Assembly: GCA_041649015.1 (NCBI GenBank)
Contig: JBAZNU010000003.1
Location: forward strand, 62,001-126,000
Reading direction: 5' to 3'
From: Ignavibacteria bacterium
GTDB lineage: Bacteria; Bacteroidota; Ignavibacteria; Tepidaquicellales; Tepidaquicellaceae
Length of the DNA: 64,000 nucleotides
The position numbers and the translations under genes are program-made. The notes under the pieces are model-generated. The model had not been told where the DNA came from and ran no database searches. It saw only the letters and a list, made by a program, of their open reading frames with translations. Of the stretch, positions 8,999 through 18,966 are shown one piece after another (position 1 is the first letter of the stretch; the number at the start of each line of letters is the position of its first letter).

Positions 8999-9547
8999 AT
9001 GAAAAACTTATTAATCGGATTAATTTTTCTATCAGTAATTGCTTCCTGTACAAATTCACAGGATGTGACCAAAAGTGACTGGTCTGCACTACAGTATTTT
9101 TATAATTCGGGACCACTTCCTCCTCCTTATCATTACAGTTATGAAATAACGATAAACAATAACGGCGAGTCTTCATTGAATTACCGTCTGGGGTATGACG
9201 AGCAAAAGCCTCCGATTAATTACAGTTTTAACGTATCGAAACAAGACCTCAAGCTGCTTTCGGAAAAAATAACTACTTCACAGCTTGCAACAGGAAAGAT
9301 AAAAGCGGTTCCAGAGAATCAGCATCCTGTAGGTGGTTCACTTGAACGAGTGAAACTTATAATAACGAAAGAGAATCCTGAATTAGATCAACCGCCTGTT
9401 GCATTTGAGTCGCCGTATTTTCCTATAGAGATGTACAAGAAAAATCTGGATGAGTTGTATTCTTTTATTAAAAAACTCGTACCCGATAGTATTTGGGCAG
9501 ATGCAGAAGCAAAGAAATCAGAATTCGAAAACAATCATAAAGAATAA
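8999..9547 (+). CDS. predicted lipoprotein of unknown function
   Basis: A 182-residue protein with a short signal and lipobox VIASC (cysteine 17). The mature part reads as a compact beta-rich domain: YEITINNNGESSLNYRL, then INYSFNVSKQDLKLLSEKI, then a lysine-rich C-terminal helix. I do not recognise the family. It stands alone after the pnp terminator, with its own AT-rich leader (8925-8998), and is followed by a 400-base spacer. Confidence 0.7.
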   Translation: MKNLLIGLIFLSVIASCTNSQDVTKSDWSALQYFYNSGPLPPPYHYSYEITINNNGESSLNYRLGYDEQKPPINYSFNVSKQDLKLLSEKITTSQLATGKIKAVPENQHPVGGSLERVKLIITKENPELDQPPVAFESPYFPIEMYKKNLDELYSFIKKLVPDSIWADAEAKKSEFENNHKE

Positions 9548-9720
9548 AAAAAGAAATCTATTATTCTATTTTATTTCAGTATTGCCGACAAGTTTTTAAC
9601 TATCCGGGGTCTATTACCTTTCAAAGTTTAAATTTCCATACTTATTTTCGGTAAGTACAGTTCAAGATTCATAAATATTGTGGATGATTTGCTTTAGATA
9701 TATTACTAATATGAAACTGA

Positions 9721-9776
9721 ATTAGTATTGTATTAGTGCTGTATTAGTACTGTATTAGTATTGTATTAGATATTGT
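9721..9776. repeat. 11-bp tandem repeat, about five copies
   Basis: Consecutive units ATTAGTATTGT, ATTAGTGCTGT, ATTAGTACTGT, ATTAGTATTGT and ATTAGATATTG(T) follow one another without gaps. The period is 11 and no frame is open through it, so it is non-coding. Only positions 7 and 8 of the unit vary among the first four copies. Confidence 0.85.
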
Positions 9777-9901
9777 GTAATATATGAAAAAACAGTGTAT
9801 TAAGAATTTATTATTGAGAAACAGATGGTTTCAGGTTAAATTATTGATAAATCAGTGTTTTGCGTAGAATTTGGGAACATTTGAATTTTCGGATGGGAGA
9901 T

Positions 9902-9931
9902 AAAAAAACCCCTTGGTTAAGGGGTTTTTTT
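9902..9931. terminator. bidirectional terminator, serves glnA
   Basis: A perfect 13-bp stem (AAAAAAACCCCTT / AAGGGGTTTTTTT) with a GGTT loop. Read on the minus strand it lies 18 bases after the glnA stop and ends in a T run. It is symmetric, so it can also stop transcription from the plus strand. Confidence 0.9.
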
Positions 9932-9949
9932 ATTTATTATTCTTGAAGT

Positions 9950-11485
9950 TTAATGTTTGTGAATATCTTTGTGCATTATTCTTTTCTTTTCTACTATCTT
10001 ACCTTTACCATAGAGTTCTGAAATTGTTTTATGCATTTCTCTGTCGTTTTCTGCTCTCAACTGAGCAATTGAATAATCAATCATACTTTTAGGGAAAACT
10101 CCTTCTCTTTCGTAAAGTCCTCTTTTCTTTTCAAGAATATCGGCAGAATCTGCACAAGTTGTCGGTAAACTTGGAAATTCCGTATCAGTATTTTCCTCTT
10201 TTGTTTTTCCCTTGAAGTAAAGTTTCTCGGTTAGTTTCAGCGATTCTTCTGATTGTGTGAACCCATACTCTGCAGCCATTGTTATACCCGCCAACACCTG
10301 ATGTACATTCGCACTTCCATCGGGAACTCGAAACTCTATGGTCTGCATACTATCAATCTTCATTGGTACACTTTTTTCTCCCGGGTTAACAAGTTCTGCA
10401 AGATTGCTTATCTTTGACCATCCAAGCGGTACTCTAACCATAGCTTTTCTGTTTGAATCACTCCAGAAAAATTGTGTGGGTGCTTCCATATTTGGCACAA
10501 GCCTTAAGTACGATGAAGGAACCGTATTTCCGAAGGCAGTTAAAGAGTCGGCAAAATGTAACAAACCTCCAATTAATTTATTTGAATGAGTTGTTAAATC
10601 TCCCTTCTCATCTACCATTATGCTCTTCCCGTCCTTCATAAGCTTAAGATGAAAATGCATTCCACTTCCTGCATAACCCTCTTCGATCTTAGGTGCGAAT
10701 GTAGCAAGTATTCCATTTTGATATGCAATATTCCTAATGAGCCATTTTGCAATTACTATGTCGTCAGCTGCTTCTTCGATTGGAGTTGAAAGAAATTCTA
10801 TCTCAAGCTGCTCTGCCATCTTGCCGTCAATTTCCGGATTTGCACTTACTATTTTTTCTATAAAACCTACTTCGCTATGTGCATATTTTACCTGTCCCGC
10901 TATATGTGTTATAATTCTTAGCATGTCAGATAATATTTTGCCTGATTTCAGGTAAGGACCTGAAGCGTGATAACCCTGCTGTTTGGGCGGGAAATACATA
11001 TTGTTTATCGGATTAAACATAAGATAGAATTCAAGTTCCCCAAGTGCATGAAGCTCAATTCCTGTATTTTTCTTAAATAAATTTGCTGCTTTGTGCAGTA
11101 TATTATCAGGTGTAAATGGTGCTAACTCACCATTCGCGGTAACATATCTGCATACTAAGTCAAGACTTGTACTGTTAAACGGATTAAGAAATGCAGTTTT
11201 ATATACAGGTACAACATACAAATCCGACAGTCCGGAATCGACAAGACCTTTAAATAATGATGAACCATCAACTCTTTCACCCTCAGTTAAAACTATTTCA
11301 GCATTTTTTCTGTCAGGCAGGGGAATTCTTAATTCTTTCAGCTTACCGTCTAAGGCTATATAGTGAAACCTAATTGTCTCGATTTGTTTTTCTTCGATGA
11401 CTTTCAGTAAGTCTTCCCGTGTAAAATCTTCCTTTGGTTTATCTAAAATCTTACTTAAAGGACTAGTTAACGCGTATTTTGTCAT
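9950..11485 (-). CDS. glnA: glutamine synthetase family protein
   Basis: A 511-residue protein with the GS beta-grasp and catalytic domains. Metal- and substrate-binding motifs visible are LGELEFYL (glutamates), AEQLEIEF, GSGMHFHL (the histidine of the n2 site) and NRKAMVRVP (glutamate/ATP arginine). It makes glutamine from glutamate, ammonia and ATP in the cytoplasm. It is longer than typical GSI (about 440-470), and I see no NLYDLPPEE-like adenylylation tyrosine, so GlnE-type control is unlikely. Some residues differ from canonical GSI (SSYLRLVPNMEAPTQ), so a divergent GS subclass is possible. It starts at ATG with an AT-rich leader and no Shine-Dalgarno. Confidence 0.88.
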   Translation of the reverse strand: MTKYALTSPLSKILDKPKEDFTREDLLKVIEEKQIETIRFHYIALDGKLKELRIPLPDRKNAEIVLTEGERVDGSSLFKGLVDSGLSDLYVVPVYKTAFLNPFNSTSLDLVCRYVTANGELAPFTPDNILHKAANLFKKNTGIELHALGELEFYLMFNPINNMYFPPKQQGYHASGPYLKSGKILSDMLRIITHIAGQVKYAHSEVGFIEKIVSANPEIDGKMAEQLEIEFLSTPIEEAADDIVIAKWLIRNIAYQNGILATFAPKIEEGYAGSGMHFHLKLMKDGKSIMVDEKGDLTTHSNKLIGGLLHFADSLTAFGNTVPSSYLRLVPNMEAPTQFFWSDSNRKAMVRVPLGWSKISNLAELVNPGEKSVPMKIDSMQTIEFRVPDGSANVHQVLAGITMAAEYGFTQSEESLKLTEKLYFKGKTKEENTDTEFPSLPTTCADSADILEKKRGLYEREGVFPKSMIDYSIAQLRAENDREMHKTISELYGKGKIVEKKRIMHKDIHKH

Positions 11486-11603
11486 GATGCTTTGGGTTTT
11501 TAAGTTTTAGTAAATGAGAACTAATAAAATACTCTTTTTAAATTTCATTTTCTATGCGAATTTTCAGAACCACCAAAAAGGATTCGTTTAAGTGAAACAG
11601 GTT

Positions 11604-13655
11604 CTATTTAAGGAAAATAAGTTTTCTTGCCTGGGTGAAATTTTCTGCTTTAATCACGTAAAAATAAACTCCGCTTGAAAGTCCCGATGCGTTAAAACTA
11701 ACCTCGTGCGAACCAGCTCTTTTATTCTCGTTTACCAGAGTAAGCAAATGTTTTCCTGTTAAATCATAGATTTTTATCGATACAAAAGTATTAATGGGAA
11801 GTTTGTAACCGATTGTTGTTACAGGATTAAAAGGATTCGGATAATTCTGTTCCAGCGAGAAATTTCCAGGAATTATGTTATAGGGATTATCAGGTGGAAT
11901 CACGTCTGATAATGAGTATCTGAATGTTCGCCATTGTTGTGCATTAACCGGTGCAAAAGGCAATGTTGTCGAAATCGCTGACGCCAGCTGATATCCGCCT
12001 TTTCTAAAAATGTTTGTAAATGTATTTCCACCGTCAACAGAAATGTTTACTTCCAGACTGTCTGAAAATGTTGAAAGATAAACAGCATATGCCCAGTCAA
12101 ATGTCAGAGTGTCAAAAGTTGATACACTGTCAAAAACCACGCTGAAAAGAGTATCTTTTTCTCCGATATTTGCATAGTCATAAAATGGCATTTTCACCGA
12201 ACTGTATCCCCCAAGTGTTACACCATTAACTCCTTTTACTTTCTCAAATGTCAGGAAGCCATCAATGTTGTTAATTTTCCACCCTTTTGGAAGGAATTGT
12301 CCCTCGAAGTTTTCATAATTAAAGTATGAGACGGTATCATCAATAGCAGGTGAATATGAAAGCATTGAATAAGATTTTGCGGATCTATACTTGTATTCAA
12401 ACTCGGGTTTAACAGTTTTGGGTGATTGTATTTTTACATTTTTTGTGTTAACAATCGAGGTGTAACTTTTTGCAGAGTTGTAAACAGTTCTATCAACATC
12501 GCTTTGAATAAAAGCAACGGTATAAATAGAGGTATCTTTCCATAATGTATCTATATGAAATCTTATTACAAACTGCTGGCTTCCAACATTTCCCGTAAGC
12601 GGAAACCCGTTTGCGTCGGGATACATTCTTCTGCATACGTCATAAAATATACTGTCGCCGCTTGCACCGATTGAATACTGATAATTCACTTGCCTCTCAA
12701 CCGCTGCAATTCTTAACTTTAAATTTTTATTCAGCAAAGGATAGAGAAAATTCACTGTAACCACGGATTCAATCGTGTCAGGAGCAACCTGAGTGTTGGT
12801 AACAGATAGTCCTACCGGGGAACCTTCTTTAATAGTATTCTCATAAGGTATAAAAAGATTTGAATCGACATAATACGGCAATAAAATTCTTTCTCTTCCG
12901 TTAATTATTGAAACAGGAATCGAGTTAGAAAAATAATATGCTCTTCGTTCTTCAACCATAACGGTATCGAAGAGATACATGGAATCAATTCCCGGAGGTG
13001 GAAATCCGACGTGATATTTAATCGCGGATATTTTATTAAAATTATTATTTATAAAAGTATCCAGAAATAAGTTGTTAGAGCCGCAAGCAGGTGAGGTTGC
13101 TGCCGTAAACTCTTCGAGAAGAACGTTTCTTGAGGATCCGGTCAGAAAAAGAGAGGTCTGGCGTATAGTATCATTTAACTCTGTTGAATCTACAGTGCTT
13201 GCCAGATATGTCGTAAGCGTAATTTTCTGGTTTGCCGGAATTGACACAAGAGGGAATAAAGCATAACTCACCTGTCCCGAAGTTAGGGGCGGTACTTTAA
13301 CCGAATCGTGATATCCTACTTCGGGTATTTGCAGAAACATCATTGTACTGTCAGTGAAGCTGTTTAAACCTATGTTTGATACAGTAATTTCCGGCGAAAC
13401 ATCATAGGAATCGGTGCCAGGAAGAAACGTTGTATCACTTTGAATGTTGTTAAACGATGTCACTGCAAGATCATAATTTACCCGGTTTCCCATAATCACA
13501 TTATCGATGTATAAATTATTTCCAAAACCATTGTATACTACAAATTGCAGCATGACACCTTTTCTTGCCTGCAAGGATAGGTTGTTGGGAAACAGGAATG
13601 AAGTACCCATAAAGAACACAAACAAGACGAGATATTTAATACTTATTCGACTCAA
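11604..13655 (-). CDS. secreted Omp28-like protein with T9SS sorting domain
   Basis: A 683-residue protein, TTG start one base after the upstream gene's stop, with a signal peptide (about 1-25). A thioredoxin-like Omp28-type segment begins near residue 173 with RNVLLEEFTAATSPACG. The CxxC seen in many relatives is absent, only one cysteine remaining. Later parts are beta-sandwich-like (about 440-580). The C-terminal 85 residues are a T9SS type A sorting domain: NYPNPFNPVTTIGYKLP, then SIKIYDLTGK, then GVYFYVIKAENFTQARKLIFLK. The protein is thus expected to cross the outer membrane and stay on or leave the cell surface. Function is unknown; it is probably co-transcribed with the two upstream genes. 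Confidence 0.82.
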   Translation of the reverse strand: MSRISIKYLVLFVFFMGTSFLFPNNLSLQARKGVMLQFVVYNGFGNNLYIDNVIMGNRVNYDLAVTSFNNIQSDTTFLPGTDSYDVSPEITVSNIGLNSFTDSTMMFLQIPEVGYHDSVKVPPLTSGQVSYALFPLVSIPANQKITLTTYLASTVDSTELNDTIRQTSLFLTGSSRNVLLEEFTAATSPACGSNNLFLDTFINNNFNKISAIKYHVGFPPPGIDSMYLFDTVMVEERRAYYFSNSIPVSIINGRERILLPYYVDSNLFIPYENTIKEGSPVGLSVTNTQVAPDTIESVVTVNFLYPLLNKNLKLRIAAVERQVNYQYSIGASGDSIFYDVCRRMYPDANGFPLTGNVGSQQFVIRFHIDTLWKDTSIYTVAFIQSDVDRTVYNSAKSYTSIVNTKNVKIQSPKTVKPEFEYKYRSAKSYSMLSYSPAIDDTVSYFNYENFEGQFLPKGWKINNIDGFLTFEKVKGVNGVTLGGYSSVKMPFYDYANIGEKDTLFSVVFDSVSTFDTLTFDWAYAVYLSTFSDSLEVNISVDGGNTFTNIFRKGGYQLASAISTTLPFAPVNAQQWRTFRYSLSDVIPPDNPYNIIPGNFSLEQNYPNPFNPVTTIGYKLPINTFVSIKIYDLTGKHLLTLVNENKRAGSHEVSFNASGLSSGVYFYVIKAENFTQARKLIFLK

Positions 13656-13656
13656 T

Positions 13657-14019
13657 CTAATTCATCCTTGTTTGTCTGAAATAAAATCTATAAAAGAAAT
13701 ACTCTATAGTAGTCAGTACGATTAAAGAAACAGAATCTTTCGGAAGAATTCTGCCGTAGCCATTTCCGTAAAGCTGTATAAAGCCTGTTATTTTCAGAAA
13801 GAACATTGCCACTTTGCCTGTAGGCAAAAATATTTCATAACCCTCGCTTGATATTATAAATCCAACAATGAGGTCTGAGATTGTCCATCCGACAGTAAAC
13901 AGTATCACGATGAAAAATAAATTCAAAAAGGCCTGAACTATTCCATCTATCTGGTAAGATTTAGCGAAAGCCCAGACAGCAAATATTGCATGTGCAAAGA
14001 AAATTAATACCGGTATCAA
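13657..14019 (-). CDS. small multi-pass membrane protein, unknown
   Basis: A 120-residue hydrophobic protein with three or four likely membrane segments (about 1-20, 28-56, 68-86 and 96-112). It starts at TTG. It lies 19 bases after the sugar transferase and one base before the Omp28-like cargo, so the three probably form one transcript. No family was recognised; it could be an accessory membrane factor for either neighbour. Confidence 0.6.
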   Translation of the reverse strand: MIPVLIFFAHAIFAVWAFAKSYQIDGIVQAFLNLFFIVILFTVGWTISDLIVGFIISSEGYEIFLPTGKVAMFFLKITGFIQLYGNGYGRILPKDSVSLIVLTTIEYFFYRFYFRQTRMN

Positions 14020-14038
14020 AATTTAAACATATAAATTT

Positions 14039-15460
14039 TTAAAAAGCACTTTTAGAGAAAAACATTTCCTTTAAAGTCTTCAATATTATCTTAATATCAA
14101 AAACTAATGACCAATTTTCAATATAATAAATATCGTATTCAATTCTGGTTTGCATCGGAGATTCAGAACCTCTTAGACCGTTAACCTGAGCCCAGCCAGT
14201 TATTCCACATTTAACTCTGTGTCTTTCAAGGTATTTGTTCACAGTATTTTTCATGATATTAATAAAATACTCTCTTTCAGGTCTCGGTCCAACTATGCTC
14301 ATATCTCCGCGAAGAACATTTAGGAACTGGGGTAATTCATCAAGAGAGAATTTTCTCAAATACGTTCCAATAGACGTATGCCTGCTATCATGCTTGGACG
14401 CAAATTTCGGCGTTCCGTCTGCCTCTGCGTCTATTTTCATAGACCTGAACTTAAGCATATCAAACTTGCTTCCGTCGATGCTTACTCTTTCCTGTTTGTA
14501 AAACACCGGTCCTTTAGAAGTTAGTTTTATCAGTAATGCTATAAACACTAAAATAGGTGAAATCATTATAAGGAGAAACAAAGAAGCAAAGATATCAAAC
14601 AATCTCTTAACTATCCTATCCCAAGCACTCAGCGGGAAAGTTTTGATTATCATTAGAGGTATTCCGTGCAGCTCGGTAATCTTAATCCTGCTTGAAATAA
14701 GCTCCATGAAATCAGGAACAAGCATAAACTCAACATTAATGCCTTCACAGTTTTTGATAATTGTGTATAAATAATGGTTTTGTTCATGCGGCAAGCAGAA
14801 TAAAAGATTTTGAATCCTGTTCTCTCTTATCATTTGCGGAATGCTTTCTATGTTTCCGAGGTATGTTTTAGCCTCTGCAAATTCACTTTCATTTTTATCA
14901 TTCGCAAAGAAACCCACCATTCTGAAACCTGTAAACTTATCCTTTGATAATGTTTTGTATATTCCATCGGCTATTTCCGACATACCGACGATTGCTATGT
15001 TTCTTAGTCCGACGTTATTGTTGTAAAATGTCTTTTCAACTTTAAGCATTATGTATCTGCCGATTGTAATGTATAAGATGCCGAAAGTCCATATAAGCAC
15101 AAAAACAAGCCGTGAATAAGACTCATCCCTGAAAAAAAAGGTTATTCCAATTGAAAGCAAGATGCTTACTGATACACATTTGACAATATGTATAAATTCA
15201 TCTCCGATAAAAACAGTCCTTCGTAACTTATACATCTTGAAGTTCTGCAAAGTAAGTATCCATACCGGTAGAGTAAAAAGAGCAAAATATATATACATCG
15301 ATAGTTCGGGAAATCCTTTTTCGACAGAAAATATGTTCGTGAAAGTTGTGTAAAACCTTACGTAATAAGCCGATAAAAATGCACCAAGTATAGCAGCAAT
15401 ATCCAAAATAACAGTAATTAAAGGTACTGTTATCTCAATTTTTGAAAGCTTTTGATTCAA
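14039..15460 (-). CDS. polyprenyl-phosphate sugar-1-phosphate transferase (WcaJ/WbaP type)
   Basis: A 473-residue membrane enzyme, TTG start, that loads the first sugar phosphate onto undecaprenyl phosphate for exopolysaccharide or O-antigen synthesis. About four N-terminal membrane helices (10-130) lead to a Rossmann-like CoA_binding_3 domain (about 145-270). A fifth hydrophobic hairpin follows (KRLFDIFASLFLLIMISPIL), then the catalytic bacterial sugar transferase domain with KFRSMKIDAE, LRKFSLDELPQFLNVLRGDMSIVGPRPE and a W-A-Q-V-N-G-L-R-G motif near the end. The length is normal for the family. Polymerase and flippase genes are not nearby, so it may be a scattered member of a surface-glycan pathway. 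Confidence 0.93.
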   Translation of the reverse strand: MNQKLSKIEITVPLITVILDIAAILGAFLSAYYVRFYTTFTNIFSVEKGFPELSMYIYFALFTLPVWILTLQNFKMYKLRRTVFIGDEFIHIVKCVSVSILLSIGITFFFRDESYSRLVFVLIWTFGILYITIGRYIMLKVEKTFYNNNVGLRNIAIVGMSEIADGIYKTLSKDKFTGFRMVGFFANDKNESEFAEAKTYLGNIESIPQMIRENRIQNLLFCLPHEQNHYLYTIIKNCEGINVEFMLVPDFMELISSRIKITELHGIPLMIIKTFPLSAWDRIVKRLFDIFASLFLLIMISPILVFIALLIKLTSKGPVFYKQERVSIDGSKFDMLKFRSMKIDAEADGTPKFASKHDSRHTSIGTYLRKFSLDELPQFLNVLRGDMSIVGPRPEREYFINIMKNTVNKYLERHRVKCGITGWAQVNGLRGSESPMQTRIEYDIYYIENWSLVFDIKIILKTLKEMFFSKSAF

Positions 15461-15544
15461 TTATTTAATGTTTATAATCTACAAAAATATATCTTTAATC
15501 TTTAATACTAAATGTAAATTAGAATAATAAATTCAGTTTGAATA

Positions 15545-17656
15545 TCAGGCAATATTCATCAAATACATTGCGTCTTTGTAAGATGTAAGCAGCATTTTCT
15601 TAATAACCTTGTGTTCTTCCATTCTAAGTTGAGGATCTTTATCAATTATACCAAATGCGATACTTCTTGCAGAATTCAGAATATCCCTGTCTTTGTTAAG
15701 GTCGGTTAAGGCAAAATTCAATACTCCTGACTGTCTTGTCCCGAAAAATTCACCTGGTCCTCTTATTTCCATATCAACTTCTGATATTTTAAATCCATCC
15801 GTAGTTTTACACATTGTATTAAGCCGTCTTTTTGAAATTTCATCCAGATGTTTTGCTATTAAAATACAGTAGGACTGTTCTGCCCCCCTTCCAACCCTGC
15901 CTCGCAGTTGATGAAGCTGTGACAACCCAAATCTTTGTGCATCCTCGATTATCATGATTGTGGCATTTGGTATATCCAGTCCTACTTCAATAACAGTGGT
16001 TGCAACGAGTACTTTTATCTTTTGGGCTTTAAATTCATTCATCGTTTCTTCAATCTCATACCAGAACTTTCTTCCATGCACCATACCCAGATTATATTCT
16101 TTGAACACTCCGTTTCTCAAAATCTTAAAATTTTCTTCAGCAGATTTAAGGTCAAGTTTTTCTGATTCTTCAATAATCGGATAAATAATAAACGCCTGTC
16201 TTCCTTCGTTAATTTTTTCCTTTACAAAATCCCATATCTTGAACTTGTCTTCTTCTTTTCTCAGATATGTTTTTATCGGGAATCTATTTTTAGGAAGTTC
16301 ATCGATAACCGATACATCCAAATCACCGTAATAAGTTAGTGAAAGTGTTCTTGGAATTGGAGTTGCAGTCATAACGAGTACATCAGGATTTAAGCCCTTA
16401 TCTTTTAGTTTTGCTCTTTGCATTACACCAAATTTGTGCTGTTCATCTATTATTACAAATCCGAGGTTTTTAAACTCAACTGCCTCCTGAATAAGAGCAT
16501 GAGTTCCAATTATAATATTTGATTTTCCAAGTCTTATGTCCTGTAAGATCTCCTCTCTTAATCTTTTCTTCTGACCTCCTACCAATAATGAAATCTTATA
16601 AGTTGTTCCTGCAGTTTTATTAAACTCATTAATAAAATTTGAAATTGTGTAATGGTGCTGCTCGGCAAGTATTTCTGTCGGGCACATCAGCGCTGATTGG
16701 TATCCGCTTTCAACGGCTATCAGCATTCCAAAAATTGATACAATAGTCTTACCGCTGCCGACATCACCCTGAAGAAGTCTATTCATAATATTTTTCGACT
16801 TCATATCCGAGTAGATTTCATTTATAACCTTCTTCTGGGCATTTGTCAATTCGAATTGCAATGCTTTTGTAAAATGTTCCGAAAGCCGTTTTATGTCAGT
16901 TGAAAACGTAATATTCTTAATCTCATTTTGAAGACTCTTTTTCTTAAGCGCCATTAAAAGCTGTACATAAAACAATTCTTCAAACGAAAGTCGTCTTCTT
17001 GCGGACTCAATATCATCAAACCGGTTCGGGAAATTAATTCTTAATATTGCATTTTTCTTTGCAATAAAATCATACTGTTTGATTATTTCTTCCGGTATGG
17101 ATTCCTCAACAAATTGCGGATTCTGTTTTGTCAATGCTCTGAATGCATTAAAAACTATCTTCGATAGTGTGAGCGGTTTTATCCAGGTTGCTTTCAATAC
17201 TCCTGATAGTTCATAGATAGGAATAATGTTAAATTTTAAGAAACCCGAATCTGCTTCATCAGATGTATTTATTTTCAAATGGTCTTTGTAATCAAGCCGT
17301 AAATTAAATGTCTTAAACGCCTCCGAGACCTTTCCATAAAACAGATAATCTTCGTTCAGTCTGAACTGCTTTGCTCTGAATTCAGTTGCCCCAAATATAG
17401 GTATTTCAACCGTTCCGGTTATATCTTCCAGAAGTATTGTGGTCGGATGATTAGGTCTAGCAGCTCTTTCAACCCATTTAACTTTTCCCAGAAGTAAGAC
17501 AGTTTCCCTAAACCTTTCTCTTGCTTCCTCAATCGTTGCTCTGAATACGTAGGTTCTTGGAATAAATTGTAAAAAATCCTCAAGCTTACTTATCCCAATC
17601 TTTGCAAAAGCCTCTGCTCTTTTATCACCAACACCTTTTAAATACTTTATATCCAT
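15545..17656 (-). CDS. recG: ATP-dependent DNA helicase RecG
   Basis: A 703-residue superfamily 2 helicase that reverses stalled replication forks and processes branched DNA. The N-terminal OB-fold wedge domain spans about 55-150. Helicase motifs are seen as LLQGDVGSGKT (Walker A, about 297), VIIDEQHKFG (DEQH box, about 402), VMTATPIPRTL and the C-terminal QLRGRVGRG. The C-terminal RecG signature (MEIRGPGEFFGTRQSG) is present. The length matches the family. It lies 84 bases upstream of the sugar transferase gene, but no functional link is implied. Confidence 0.97.
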   Translation of the reverse strand: MDIKYLKGVGDKRAEAFAKIGISKLEDFLQFIPRTYVFRATIEEARERFRETVLLLGKVKWVERAARPNHPTTILLEDITGTVEIPIFGATEFRAKQFRLNEDYLFYGKVSEAFKTFNLRLDYKDHLKINTSDEADSGFLKFNIIPIYELSGVLKATWIKPLTLSKIVFNAFRALTKQNPQFVEESIPEEIIKQYDFIAKKNAILRINFPNRFDDIESARRRLSFEELFYVQLLMALKKKSLQNEIKNITFSTDIKRLSEHFTKALQFELTNAQKKVINEIYSDMKSKNIMNRLLQGDVGSGKTIVSIFGMLIAVESGYQSALMCPTEILAEQHHYTISNFINEFNKTAGTTYKISLLVGGQKKRLREEILQDIRLGKSNIIIGTHALIQEAVEFKNLGFVIIDEQHKFGVMQRAKLKDKGLNPDVLVMTATPIPRTLSLTYYGDLDVSVIDELPKNRFPIKTYLRKEEDKFKIWDFVKEKINEGRQAFIIYPIIEESEKLDLKSAEENFKILRNGVFKEYNLGMVHGRKFWYEIEETMNEFKAQKIKVLVATTVIEVGLDIPNATIMIIEDAQRFGLSQLHQLRGRVGRGAEQSYCILIAKHLDEISKRRLNTMCKTTDGFKISEVDMEIRGPGEFFGTRQSGVLNFALTDLNKDRDILNSARSIAFGIIDKDPQLRMEEHKVIKKMLLTSYKDAMYLMNIA

Positions 17657-17778
17657 TGTATAAAGTTAAGTATTTTAAAAAAGATAATAAGTGAAGAAAA
17701 ATAGTTTCATAATTCAAAATTATTTCATGAAATTAAATGTTATAATAATTATCTTATACAAATTTTAAATTAGTTATT

Positions 17779-18933
17779 ATGCCATATTATCATAAACTCG
17801 GGAAAATACCGCAAAAGCGGCATACACAGTTCAGACAACCCGACGGTTCATTATATAAAGAAGAACTTTTTTCAACCATCGGTTTTGATAGTGTCCTGTC
17901 GAATGCTTATCATATTTATTCTCCGGCAAAAATTGAATCTATTGATACTGAGATAGTTGACCTTACTCCTAAGGAATGGTCAGATGCGGGTTTGAGACCC
18001 TATCATTTCAAAACAAAGGACACTCCTTTTAAGTCAGACTTTGTTTTTGGAAGAAACCAAATCATGTATAACAGTGATGTGATAATGAGCACTTGCCGTC
18101 CCGAATCGCAGACAGATTTTTTCTATAAGAACGCATCATGCGATGAGCTTATATTTGTTCATGAAGGCGAAGGTACACTTGAAACTAATCTTGGTATCCT
18201 GAATTTTGTTAAAGGTGATTATCTTGTCATTCCGAGAAGTATAATCTTCAGACTTGTTCACAAAACTCCTTTGAGATTGCTAATATTCGAAGCAGCCGGA
18301 CCCATAACAACACCGAAAAGATACCGTAATGAATTTGGTCAGCTTCTTGAACATTCTCCTTATTGTGAGCGTGATATTCGTGTACCTCAAGAACTAATTA
18401 CTTACTCGGGAAAAGGGGATTATGTAGTTAAAATTAAAAAAGAGAATAAAATACATTCGGTTCATTACGATTATCATCCGTTTGATATTGTCGGATATGA
18501 CGGTTATTACTTTCCGTGGATTTTTAACATAGACGATTTCATGCCCATAACAGGAAAGATACACATGCCACCTCCAATTCACCAGACATTTGACGGACCG
18601 GGTTTTGTCGTTTGTTCGTTTGTTTCACGTATGCTTGACTACCATCCTCTTGCGATTACGGTTCCTTACAATCACAGCAATATAGACAGCGATGAAATGC
18701 TCTACTATGCAGACGGAAATTTCTTTAGCAGAAGAGGTATTGATTATGCCTCCATCAGTCTGCATCCCGGTGGACTCACTCATGGACCGCATCCGGGTAC
18801 TGTTGAAGCATCACTTGGAAAACTTGAAACTGTTGAAACCGCAGTAATGATGGATACTTTCCGTCCGTTAAAGTTGACGGATTACGCTAAGCAGATTAAT
18901 GATGCTGGATATTATTTAAGCTGGAAAGAATAA
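17779..18933 (+). CDS. hmgA: homogentisate 1,2-dioxygenase
   Basis: A 384-residue non-haem iron enzyme that opens the ring of homogentisate to maleylacetoacetate in tyrosine and phenylalanine breakdown. The N-terminus (YYHKLGKIPQKRHTQFR) and C-terminus (DTFRPLKLTDYAKQI) match the family. Iron ligands probably sit in VPYNHSNIDSDEMLYYADGN (His, Glu) and SLHPGGLTHGPHPGTVE (His). It is shorter than the roughly 440-residue mammalian and proteobacterial enzymes but like the compact bacterial type. Neither hppD nor fumarylacetoacetate hydrolase is adjacent. It is alone between recG (divergent) and a convergent two-gene unit. Confidence 0.9.
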   Translation: MPYYHKLGKIPQKRHTQFRQPDGSLYKEELFSTIGFDSVLSNAYHIYSPAKIESIDTEIVDLTPKEWSDAGLRPYHFKTKDTPFKSDFVFGRNQIMYNSDVIMSTCRPESQTDFFYKNASCDELIFVHEGEGTLETNLGILNFVKGDYLVIPRSIIFRLVHKTPLRLLIFEAAGPITTPKRYRNEFGQLLEHSPYCERDIRVPQELITYSGKGDYVVKIKKENKIHSVHYDYHPFDIVGYDGYYFPWIFNIDDFMPITGKIHMPPPIHQTFDGPGFVVCSFVSRMLDYHPLAITVPYNHSNIDSDEMLYYADGNFFSRRGIDYASISLHPGGLTHGPHPGTVEASLGKLETVETAVMMDTFRPLKLTDYAKQINDAGYYLSWKE

Positions 18934-18966
18934 TAGTTAATTAGTATCGCAGCTGCGTTTCATGCT

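Larger units (their letters stand above)
9548..9949. other. intergenic region with an 11-bp tandem repeat and a terminator
   Basis: This 402-base convergent spacer contains the 11-bp repeat array at 9721-9776 and the hairpin at 9902-9931, listed separately. The remainder is AT-rich with no recognised gene or RNA. Confidence 0.5.
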
